This document shows positions 22,550-32,470 of a stretch of DNA of 64,000 nucleotides, in pieces. The notes beneath the pieces were generated by a model. The model saw nothing but the letters and a program-made list of their open reading frames with translations, ran no database searches and was not told the DNA's origin. Position 1 is the first letter of the stretch. Each line of letters opens with the position of its first letter. Position numbers and translations under genes: made by a program. The stretch comes from Kitagawia praeruptora (lineage: Eukaryota > Streptophyta > Magnoliopsida > Apiales > Apiaceae). The stretch spans positions 4,588,001 to 4,652,000 of the forward strand of contig CM075348.1 in the NCBI GenBank assembly GCA_037693485.1. The letters are read 5' to 3'.

Positions 22550-23376
22550 TAACAACTTTCATCCTATTTTATACTAGTTTCTAGGTTAATTTGGTTTCTA
22601 TTATAATTACAATAGGACACTACATAGATATATAAAATATATAATAAATATAATATATTCGGATAGGATCGTTAGCAAATCGAATCAAACTAAATACATG
22701 TTCTCGTTATCAGATCGGTATAGATCAAAAAAAAAAATTATGAATCCTTATCCGTTAATTGAGTTATAGATCATATCAGCTTTGATCCATTGACATGTCT
22801 AATAGTATATAAAGATAGGTATCGGGGTGTAACTTAAACAAATATCGTTAATTGAGTTACGGATCATATCGACTTTTATCTATTTGTATAGGTACTGTGT
22901 TACGGTTCATTGTATCTTTCTTTATCTACCTATGATAAAGAGAGATACAATAAACCTCAAAATATGAATATTCGATAAACAAATAATTTTTTTGGAATGA
23001 ATAATATTTTCCGATCACAACTTTATTGTAATAAATCAATAATCATGCTAAATATATTAGTAAATAAAAATTTTGAAAATCTTTAAAGCTCTATATATAC
23101 ATAAATGGATATTCACTAATTTTGAATTACTATATAATTATAATATATTTTATTTAAAGAAAAATATTCATCCACATATATTTTATACTCTTAAGTATTT
23201 CACATTTACAATTTTATAAATAAATTGAACTACCTGAAAAAAAAAATCTTCATATACACAGTACTTGAAGTATACGTTGGATAAATGTACTCATATCATT
23301 GAGTGTGATTAAATTGTCTGATAAGTTTTAAATTATTATTTTGTAGATTTATGTGAATAAGAAAATTTAAAATATA
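22550..23376. other. AT-rich intergenic stretch
   Basis: Contains a short repeated text GTTAATTGAGTTA(T/C)(A)GATCATATC at about 22755 and 22850. No gene recognised. Confidence 0.3.
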
Positions 23377-23420
23377 TTAGCTTAAAACCAGTGCAAATGC
23401 ATGAATGTTCTTTAATATAA
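23377..23420 (-). mobile_element. Degenerate Helitron 3' terminus
   Basis: TTAGCTTAAAACCAGTGCAAATGCATG reads on the minus strand as a hairpin-like GCAT..TGC segment followed by CTAA, similar in spacing to the Helitron ends at 17813 and 19190 but decayed. The other end was not found. Confidence 0.4.
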
Positions 23421-23496
23421 TGAGATTTTTTTCCCATCTGAATTAAAAATTTTAAGACATGAATTTGTTTTTTTTTTGAAGAACAAAGATATTAAT

Positions 23497-23859
23497 TCAA
23501 TAATAAAAAACCATACGGCATCTACACCAATGATCGAGTCGAACAAACAGTAAATTGTAATCGTCTGTTCTCATGAAACGACAGTTTAACGATATTTTGA
23601 AGATAAAGTATATACAAATACAAGTACCCACTTCATGCATCCTCGTTGGATTACTGGTACCCTCTTCATCATGCCCCAATGGAGCTATTGTCTGAGCAAT
23701 CGACCAAAACTGCAATCCCATACAGAATTTCATCACTAAATCAAGACCCCCGTTCATAATCAAGAAGCAAAAATCTTGCCGATCTATAAACTCGGCCATG
23801 GAAAACACCCAAACACAATTAAAACAAAAAACCCAACTCTCACAAGGAGAGACTAACAA
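23497..23859 (-). CDS. Unrecognised 120-codon open frame
   Basis: A minus-strand ATG-to-stop frame without a domain that I recognise. Its upstream flank contains a short tandem duplication (ACCCAAATAAATTTGGA at about 23860 and 23888). It lies against the MULE copy at 23978. It might be an exon remnant; it could equally be chance. Confidence 0.15.
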   Translation of the reverse strand: MLVSPCESWVFCFNCVWVFSMAEFIDRQDFCFLIMNGGLDLVMKFCMGLQFWSIAQTIAPLGHDEEGTSNPTRMHEVGTCICIYFIFKISLNCRFMRTDDYNLLFVRLDHWCRCRMVFYY

Positions 23860-23977
23860 AACCCAAATAAATTTGGAATTTATTGAAACCCAAATAAATT
23901 TGGAGATTTATTGAAGAAAACAATATATGAAAGCAGGAAAATGAAAAGGAATTGGGGCTTTCCACCGATGAAAATTG

Positions 23978-24796
23978 GGGTGATTGCCCTATATACCCAA
24001 AAATCAGCTTTCTCTCACCAAAATACCCAGAATCCGGAAGTACCGCCCAAATTACCCACGAGATACGCCCATGACAGAGGAGTAACCGTTGGATACGCCC
24101 ACAGAAAAGGAGTAACCATTTGATACGCCCATAGAAAAGGAGTAACAGGGCCACATACGTTGTTTGAAAAGGAGTAACAGCAGATGCGCCTTCTGACAAC
24201 GCCTAGAGATACGCCTTCTGATGTGGCGTAACAGTAGATACGCATCTTGAAGATGCGTATCACCCATCGTCCCAGAGCTCTGCAACGGCGCCAACAATGG
24301 CGATTCCGGCGTTAGTTTTCGATTTGTTCCACCGTCCACATCCGTGACTTTTGATTCACATGCCATATACCAATCGAATCGTGATTCAATTCTCTACACA
24401 TCCATAATAAGTTTATTACGTTTAAATCCCCCGATTTGAAAACCCCAAATCGAGCTATTTCCCCGATTACACTTTCCGATGAGCTTTGTTCATGCCCCTG
24501 CGGGGCCAAAAGAGATAAACGGATATGTGCATAAGGACAGGGACGATTCGCTTGTGTTGTGGTGATGATTTGGAGGGCGGTAAACGATGCAAGGTACGCG
24601 AATGAAGCAAGCTCAGTTTTCCGTCGAAGTCGCCGGCAAGGAGAAAGGAGAAGGGAGAGGAAATTCTGGCGTGCTACAGTGAAACCGGTCACGCCCACGG
24701 GGGAGGCGCATCCCATGGGTACAGATGTCTGGTTTTTCATTTTTGGATATTTTGGTTAGTGGGTAGTGAAATTTTAGGCATTTTGGTCATTCTTTC
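23978..24796 (+). mobile_element. N7-dyad MULE family, copy 3 (819 bp)
   Basis: Ends GGGTGATTGCCC and GGTCATTCTTTC; perfect 9-bp target duplication TGAAAATTG at 23969-23977 and 24797-24805. Subterminal GATACGCCCAT/GAGTAAC direct repeats at 24061-24200 and a dyad ACGCATCTTGAAGATGCGT at about 24240. The core GCCCCTGCGGGGCCAAAA is at about 24496. Very similar to copy 4 in opposite orientation. Confidence 0.92.
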
Positions 24797-24981
24797 TGAA
24801 AATTGATGGAAGCCCCCTCCAAACTCTTTAATGGAGGCTAGGGTTAGAAAGGAGGGAGGGAGAGAGCCAGCGTTAGATTAAGACATGAATTTGTTAGTTT
24901 GAAATTTTAAATGATATGATAATAATTATATATATGTTGTCCGTGATATTTTTAGAAAATGATGGATTTTAATTTGAAAAA

Positions 24982-25829
24982 GAAAGAATGCCCAAAATGC
25001 CTAAATTTTCAGTACCCACTAACCAAAATACCCAAATCTGAAAACACCGATTTTACTACCCACGGGATACGTGACTCCCGTGGGCGTATTCGTGCTCCTG
25101 TGTCTGCCAGAAAAATCAAACTCTCGCCAGAAATTGTAGAGAGCTGTTGCCGGCGATATTTGGCGATTTCGCCATTTCCGTCGATTCCCCACCATATCTA
25201 GTCTCCTATCCTCCAAATCGACACCACAGGACCAGGCAATCGTCAACTTCATCATCCGATGATCGGTTTTATCGTAGGTGGCCCCGCAGGGGCGTCAAAG
25301 CTCTCGTCGGAATCTGAAAATTAGAAAATCTGTTGATTTGGGTGTTTTGAATCTGACAAAATAAACGATAAAACATTGGTATAGGATTGTAGAGGACTAA
25401 AAGACGAATTGAATGGTGCAAATAACGTAATCGGAAAGTGAGGCCAGAGAGAGAACGGAGAGATTGAAAGTATATGTCGGAATCGCAATTTTAGCGACCT
25501 CTGGGAACGACGAAGACGACTTCAGATACGCATCTTCAAAATGCGTATCCCCTGATGCGCATTTTGAAGATGCGTATCTGAAGTCATCTCTGACGTCAGA
25601 TACGCGTTTTGGTCAGGCGTATCAGCATCTGTGATGGTTGCAGTGGCGTATGCAAAAAAAATTTCACAAGGTTCAGTGGCGTATCCTTTTGATACTCCTA
25701 CCACATAGGCGTATCCCGTGGATACTCCTACCCCAAAGGTGTATCCCGTGGGCATTTTGGGCGGTACTTCCCGAATTTGGGTATTTTGGTGAGAAAAACT
25801 AAAATAGTGGGTATTTTGGGCACTCACCC
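24982..25829 (-). mobile_element. N7-dyad MULE family, copy 4 (848 bp)
   Basis: Inverted relative to copy 3: the left end GAAAGAATGCCCAAAATGCC is the complement of copy 3's right end, and the right end GGGCACTCACCC the complement of its left end. Perfect 9-bp target duplication TTTGAAAAA at 24973-24981 and 25830-25838. Dyads near 25528-25610 keep N7 spacing. The core GGCCCCGCAGGGGC at about 25280 is the reverse complement of the family core. Confidence 0.92.
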
Positions 25830-25838
25830 TTTGAAAAA

Positions 25839-26357
25839 TATATAAAAGATGATATGTTTTAGCTGAAAAACGTAATCGGTTAGTTATTAGTTATTATAAT
25901 ATTATTATTTTATTTTACTTAAATAAAGTTACTAGAATAGATTTTACTAGGAAAAAATAATGTATTTTAGCTGAAAAATATAATGAGTTTATAATATTTT
26001 ATTTTATTAAAAAGAACTGCTCATAACATTTTTAGAAAAGAAAAAAAAATTAATTTGATAAAATATAAAAGATAATGTATTTTATTTGAAAAATGAAATT
26101 GATTCGTTATTAAAAAATAGAAAAGATAACACGTTTCACTTGAAAAAGAAAATTTATTAGTTATTAATAATTATAAATAATTAATTAAGGATAATTAAGT
26201 AAAAATAACATGTACCATTAAGTTTATGAAATTTATCTAAAGATACGGTTAAATTCCTTTTACCCATAATAAAAAAAGAAAAATAAATAAAAGAGAGAGA
26301 GAAAGACAAAAAGAAGGAAAATTGGGGGTAAAAGTAAAACAAAACGGGTCGGTCAAT
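25839..26357. other. AT-rich intergenic stretch
   Basis: Repeats of TGTATTTTA(G/T)(C/T)TGAAAAA at about 25850, 25960 and 26080 suggest an old tandem array. No gene. Confidence 0.35.
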
Positions 26358-26821
26358 TTCATTATAGGGAGCAGGTCCAGAACCACGGATGGATATCCAC
26401 CAAGCGCAATATTACATTGCGCCTGGGGCAATGTTACATTGCGCCAGGTCTGGGTGGAAAATATGCCTGGAACATTGTAACATTGCCCCAGGTGCAATGT
26501 TACATTGCCCCAGCCGCATTGTTACAATGCACCAGGTATATTTTTATTTTTATTTTAATATAATGTTAACTTAATGTTATAATGTTTTTGAATATGATTT
26601 CAAAACAAATCTTAGTAACCGCAACTAATAACTAAATTACAAATATGTTTAAATTATTTAAAAGTAAAATATAGTAATTTAAATTATTTATTAATAATTC
26701 TTATATTTATGTATTCGAATAATAAATGTGTAAGTTAAAATATGATTAATACCTTATTAATTCAATTAGAGTGTTATTTGACTGAGTTTAAGGTTAAAAT
26801 AATTTTTAACTTGCGACTTTA

Positions 26822-27362
26822 TAAAATAAAACTCTAACTGAATTGATAAGGTCTCAATAATATGTTAACTTATAATTATTTCAACTTCTTAAGAATGAAC
26901 TATCATCTATATTACTATTATCGTATGCTTATCAACGAGTGGGTACCTCTAGTTTGTACTTATCAATTTACGATTATTTAAGTTAAAGATACAAAATACA
27001 AAATATAAAATAAAACTCTAAGTGAATTGATAAGGTCTCAATAATATGTTAACTTATAATTATATCAACTTCATAAGAATGAACTATCATCTACATTACT
27101 ATTATCGTATGTTTTTCAACGAGTGGTTACCTCTAGTTTGTATATATCAATTTACGATTATTTAAGTTAAAGATACAAAACATAAAATAAAACTCTAACT
27201 GAAATGATAAGGTCTCAATAATATGTTAACTTATAAATATTTCAACTTCTTAAGAATGAACTATCATCTACATTACTATTATCTTATGTTTTTCAACGAG
27301 TGGGTACCTCTAGTTTGTACATATCAATTTACGATTATTTAAGTTAAAGATACAAAATACAA
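26822..27362. repeat. Three tandem copies of an about 180-bp unit
   Basis: The unit begins AAAATAAAACTCTAACTGAA and runs through GGTCTCAATAATATGTTAAC, GAATGAACTATCATCTA and GGGTACCTCTAGTTTGTA to TTAAGTTAAAGATACAAAA. ACTCTA landmarks sit at 26831, 27015 and 27192, giving periods of 184 and 177 bp. Copies differ by a few bases. Confidence 0.9.
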
Positions 27363-28139
27363 TTTTATTTCAAACAAAAATCACAACTAATTATTCAAAT
27401 TAAGGTTAAAATCACAACTAATTATTCAAATCACAACTAAATTAAGTTAAGTGAACTAAATTAAGTATTTATAATGCGGTATTAATGATATTTTGAATTT
27501 TAAATTAATAAATATGCATTCTATGGGTTAAAAAAATAAAAAACAGGTTGCATTGTTTCATTGCCCCAGGTTCTTCTGGCGCAATGAAACATTGCTCTAG
27601 TGACATAGATAACTTGCAATAAATATGGTGGGTGGTGGTGGTGGGTGGCTGCATTTAATTCATCTGGGGCAATGTTTCATTGCGCCTGGGGCAATGAAAC
27701 ATTGCTCCAAGCCAAGACCACTTTAAACCAGCCGAAACTTCACTTTCTAAATCAAATTTCTTCCAACATTCTTCAAATCTCCCATTATCCCAACATCCTT
27801 AAAATCTCCCATTCTCCCAACATCCTTAAAATCTCCCATTTTTCCAACATCCTTAAAAAAAATCCATTCTTCTAACATCTTTAAAAATTTTACCAACATT
27901 CTTTTAAGGTTTTAAAGTGCAATCTTGCTCATCATTTGGAGGCAAAATATTATTAAAAAAGGTTAGTTTTCTAATATTATGGCTACAATTTTATTTAAAG
28001 ATTTTAGTTCATCTAGTGAGGAGCATAATGATTATTATTATGATTATAAAGTTGATACGCCCGTTAGAAAAAATTCGGTTTTTCGAAAATTATTTAGTGA
28101 TGAAATAATAGATGTTGATGCATATGAATATATGATAAT

Positions 28140-28841
28140 GTGGGTAAGGAAAAGATGAATGTTGATGATGATGATGATGATGATGATGGGGAAACAAATT
28201 ATGTTAATAAAGGTAAAAATAAGGTGAATGTAGAAAATGATGGTGAAGATTATAATGATGATGATGATGATATTAATATCGGAAACGAAAATTGTGGGTT
28301 TACATTTCCGAATATTAATGATGTTGTGCCAAGTGTTGGTATGATTTTCGACACATTAGATGAGGCGACAAAATTTTATAGGGATTATGGTCGAAGTGTC
28401 GGATTCGGGATAATAATTAGGAATACGCATAATCATTTAGGAACTAAGGATCCATCATCCAGGTATTTAATTTGTCGGAATGGTGGAAGAACAAAACCAT
28501 TGAATTCAGTGGATCGTGGTAAAGGAAAACGTATCAGAAATGTAATCCCACGAACAAATTGTCAAGCCCGCATGTGCGTAGTTCATAAAGTGCAAACAAA
28601 TAAATGGATTATAAGTTCGGTCAAATTGAAACACAATCATGCTATGGTGACACCGGATAAGGTACAATTTTTTCAAAGGTCACAAAACATAGATCCAATC
28701 ACTAAATCAATTATTGAGTTGTTTAACAAATTTGGGATCGAGACGGCAAAAGTGATGAAATATCTAAGTGAGACAAGATTCAAACACCCGCGTAAGATAA
28801 CAGCAAGATTCAACACAAGAACACAGCAAATACATTCTTAA
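28140..28841 (+). pseudogene. FAR1 DNA-binding domain ORF, truncated MULE transposase
   Basis: A 233-residue frame. Residues about 10-55 are an aspartate/asparagine-rich acidic stretch (eight or more D in a row). Residues about 63-190 form a FAR1-type zinc-chelating DNA-binding domain: FDTLDEATKFYRDYGRSVGF, then CRNGG, the NCQARMCV segment, and KLKHNHAM. Family members (FAR1/FHY3 and MULE transposases) continue into a DDE transposase core and a SWIM zinc finger. Here the frame ends about 25 residues after the domain, so the catalytic part is missing. The start is uncertain: another frame upstream (27979-28158) is open and ends over this ATG, so a frameshift or an intron may separate a longer N-terminus. 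It may act only as a DNA-binding protein, or be dead. Confidence 0.75.
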
Positions 28842-29464
28842 TACATACACATTCAACAAAAAGATTAACAAACAAAAAACAAAAAAACACCTACACAAAC
28901 ATCAAACAAAAATCACCCCTCAATATTTACTAAATTTAAGTATAAACTATTTCAGTGTTCAAATATTAGGATAATTCATAGGGAACTTTCATCAAACACT
29001 TAAAAGACACTAATAATAAAAACTTAGTAGGCAAATTTGAGTTTGCAAGAGTAGCGGCCAGACACGATTCAACCCAAATTTAACTTAATTCGAGCATGAT
29101 ATGCATATTAAATTCAAATCAAAACAAACCATAAACCTCAAAAGTTCGAACAAGAATACTGTGTGTGTATGTGTAAGTGTAAGTTCGTGTGTGTATGTGT
29201 TTGTATGTATAAATTGTGTTAAGATGTACCTATTGATGATGATGATGACTGAAATCGAACTAATCGCCTGAGCTGGAATCGCCTGAGTCTGTGTTTTTAA
29301 GGTTTAAAATTGAAATGAAGAAGAAACATTGCGGCACGGGGTAAATGTTAGTTCTCGTCTGGCGCAATGAATCATTGCGGGGATAGTAAGGGTTTTTTTG
29401 TCATTTCAATTCTATTTTCTATTTGTTTCAATTTTACTTTATTTTCAACATTAAGGGCTAATTT

Positions 29465-30135
29465 GTCTTTTTAATATTATTGTTTTGTTTTTGTAATTTT
29501 TCCTTACTTTGTATTATTAATAATTCAAAAAAATTTAAATTAATAATAAAAATAAAATTATTGATAATATCAGTTATTGTAATAATAAATCTATTATATA
29601 TATTTTTTTGCAATTTACTTTTTTCCTATATTTTATTTATTTTTTTAATTTATTTGACAAACTAGTTAAAAATGAGGAAAATTATTGAAAGTAGAGTAAC
29701 ATTCATCACAAAAATGGTGAGGATGACCACTGCTTGTGTATGAATTTTAGTTTAAAATTCGGTCTTTTTCCTATTTTTATTTAATTTTTTAATTTATTTC
29801 ACAAACTAGTTAAAATGGGGGGAAAATAAAAAAATGGAAATTTAGTGAAAGTAGGTAACAATATTCATCACAAAAATAGTGAGTATGAGCACTGGATTGT
29901 CTATGAATTTTAAGTTCAAAATTTGGCTTTTTCCTATTTTTATTTAATTTTTTAATTTATTTGACAAATTAGTTAAAAATGAGGAAAAAATTAAAAAAAA
30001 ATGCAAAATTAGTGAAATTAGGGTAACATTTATCACAAAAATAGTGAGCAAGACTGTACGAATTTTATTTCAAAATTTGGCTTTTTTATATTTCTATTTA
30101 ATATTTGAATTTATTCGACAAAATTTGATCATTTG
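29465..30135. repeat. Four diverged tandem copies of an about 150-160-bp unit
   Basis: TTTCCTATTTTTATTTAATT, then TTTGACAAACTAGTTAAAAATGAGG, then AACATTCATCACAAAAATGGTGAG recur at about 29621, 29766, 29928 and 30083. The last copy is the most decayed. Lies inside the FAR1-type element. Confidence 0.8.
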
Positions 30136-30230
30136 AATAAATTGCTCCTGACGCAATGTAACATTGCAAATGTAACATTGCTCCTGGTGGTTCCCAATTT
30201 TGTAGTCATCCGTGGTTGTGGAAGGGCACC

Positions 30231-30234
<4 letters not shown>

Positions 30235-30272
<38 letters not shown>
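30235..30272. repeat. (TA)n at the virus/host junction
   Basis: About 36 bp of alternating TA between the right end of the FAR1 element and the first viral base (30273). Microsatellites are a known feature of endogenous caulimovirid junctions; here it may also have erased the element's target duplication. Confidence 0.85.
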
Positions 30273-30280
<8 letters not shown>

Positions 30281-30618
30281 AATTCTTATAAAAAGAACTA
30301 TAAAAGAAAATCTTATAATAAAGTAGAGAAAAAGCCTTTTGTTCCTAATAAGGGAAAAAGAAAAGCCAAAAGGATTGATATAACTTGTCATAAATGTGGC
30401 AAAGTTGGTCATTATGCCAACCAATGTTGGATTAAGAAAGCTCTTAATGAGATAGAGGATGAGCAATTACGCTCACAGTTAGAAAAGGTTCTGATTTATA
30501 GTTCTGAAGAAGAAAGAGAATCTTCAGATAATGAGGATTTAGCCTTAATTTATGAAAGCTCAAGTAGTTCTAACTCACAGAATTCTGATAATAATGATTG
30601 TCAGTGTAATGAGCTAAA
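30273..30618 (+). pseudogene. Viral copy A, coat C-terminus with zinc knuckle (5' truncated)
   Basis: Endogenous caulimovirid polyprotein fragment in frame up to the Helitron insertion. Visible are a lysine/tyrosine-rich basic stretch, a CHKCGKVGHYANQC zinc knuckle (C-x2-C-x4-H-x4-C, the nucleic-acid-binding motif of pararetroviral coat proteins), and an acidic serine-rich tail (SSEEERESSDNEDLALIYESS). Everything upstream of the basic stretch (movement protein and coat core) is missing at the (TA)n junction. The frame continues after the Helitron at 36073, so the two pieces once formed one gene. Confidence 0.9.
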
Positions 30619-31525
30619 TCCTTTATTATAATACCCGAGTCTACCAATGTTCAGTTAACCAATCAGAAAACTATGAATTATTTTAGAACCAATCAGAGAT
30701 AATTCCTAAATTTTAGACCAATCATGTTATATCAAGAGTTTTTCTTATTTACAATTTCACCCTACCTCATTAATCATGGTTAGTTAACACTTCTAATCTA
30801 AATACAATAATGATTTTATTAAACATATCCATAAATACATATTTTTAATATTTACATATCAATAAATACATATTTTCCTTATTTACAATTTCACTATACC
30901 TCATTAATCATGGTTATTTAACACTTCTAATTTAAATACAATAATGATTTTATTAGACATATCCATGAAGACATATTTTTTAATATTTACATATCCATAA
31001 ATACATTTTTTAAAATAAAAAATTACTATTTTAATTTGAAATCAATCATGATATCCTTTATTATAATACTTGAGTTTACCTAGTTATAGAGTTAGATGCA
31101 GTCAACCAATCAGAAAATTTTGAATTATTTTAGGACCAATGAGAAATCATTCCTAAATTTTATAAAATCATATTATATTAAAAAATTTCCTTATTTATCA
31201 TTCTCATCCTATTATACTAACAATGGTTAGTTAACAATTCTAATTTAAATATAGTAACGACTTGATTGAACACATCCATATATTATATATTTTTTTAATG
31301 TCAAAAAATATTTATAATAAATAGTGTTTTAAATTAAAATCAATTAGGATTATAAAATATTATATCCTTATATATAATAAACATAAAATGAATCTTTTTC
31401 ATAATTTTGGTCAATGTACTAGCAAAATAATTACAATCGTTGAATCTAATATTTTTTAAAATAGACGATCAAGATTATATCTTATTAAAAAGAAAATTAT
31501 AATTTAAAAAGAATATAATTAAAAA

Positions 31526-32470
31526 AGTTTGTATTAGAATATAATTCTAAAAAGAAATTATAATATGAAAAGGATATAATTAAAAAATTATAAATTGATT
31601 TTTTTTATTTTTAATTAATATTAAAAAAAAAGTTCATATTTACTATTTGAGATGTATTTCGAGATCTATAAATCAAATTTGGATGATTTTATAGCCCAAC
31701 GCGAAGCTCATAAAATTATCTTTAATTTAGTAATGATTTAACAATTATTATCAAAATGGAAACACTCAGCATCTCAAGAGAAAATATAATTACGAAGTTT
31801 TACATTAATCATATTCAGTGTAGAAGTCCCTACATTCATAATCCTATTCAATGTAGAAAAACAAATTATATATGATTTAAATCATTGACATAAACTTTTT
31901 CGTATTTCAATATCAATACACTTTTTAGTTTACATGTTAAAATATAAAATATTTATTATGTTGTATCCAACATTTTTCATCTATTTATTTTACGATCTAA
32001 AAGATTGTATTAGAATTATATTTTAAAAAAGAAAATTATAACATGAAAATTATATAATTAAAAAATGATACAATTAAATTTTATTTATTTTTTAGTAATA
32101 TTAAAAAAATTCATATTTACTATTTGGGCTCTATTTCAAAATCTAAAAATCAGATTTTGATGATTTTACAGCACATGCGAAACTTATAAAATTATCCGTA
32201 ATTTAGTGAATATTTAACAATTATTATCGAAATGGAAACACTTAAGAGAAAATATAATTATGAATTTTTACATTAATCTTATTCAGTGAAGAAGACCTAC
32301 ACTGATAATCCTATTTCAATGTAGAAAACCAAATTATATATGATTTAAAACATTGACATACATTTTTCGTATTTCAATATAAATACAATTTTTAGTTTCC
32401 ATGTTAAAATATAAAATATTTATTATGTTAGATCAAATGTTTTTCATCTATTTATTTTATGATCTAACGG
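31526..32470. repeat. Tandem duplication of an about 475-bp unit
   Basis: 31526-31997 and 32001-32470 follow each other through the same landmarks (TTGTATTAGAAT, TTCATATTTACTATTTG, GATGATTTTA, GAGAAAATATAATTA, TATTCAGTG, TTATATATGATTTAAA, CATCTATTTATTTTA(C/T)GATCTAA). Substitutions and small indels are common, so it is old. Confidence 0.85.

Larger units (their letters stand above)
26367..30231 (+). mobile_element. FAR1-domain MULE-like element (about 3.9 kb)
   Basis: Mirrored ends: left GGGAGCAGGTCCAGAACCACGGATGG, right (reverse complement) GGGTGCCCTTCCACAACCACGGATGA. Subterminal and internal 19-bp dyads of the type GCGCAA-N7-TTGCGC or variants occur at 26404, 26426, about 26491-26540, 27546-27595, 27663-27715, 29360 and 30150. 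Inside lies a FAR1 DNA-binding ORF without the catalytic MULE domain, plus two tandem repeat arrays. Flanking 9-mers (TTCATTATA, ATACATATA) match only partly, perhaps because the right side has turned into a (TA)n tract. A decayed or deletion-derived Mutator-like element is the best reading. Confidence 0.7.

Noticed and set aside
26367..30231. 9-bp target duplication for the FAR1 element
   Set aside because: The flanking 9-mers TTCATTATA and ATACATATA match too weakly to claim, and the right flank has become a (TA)n tract.
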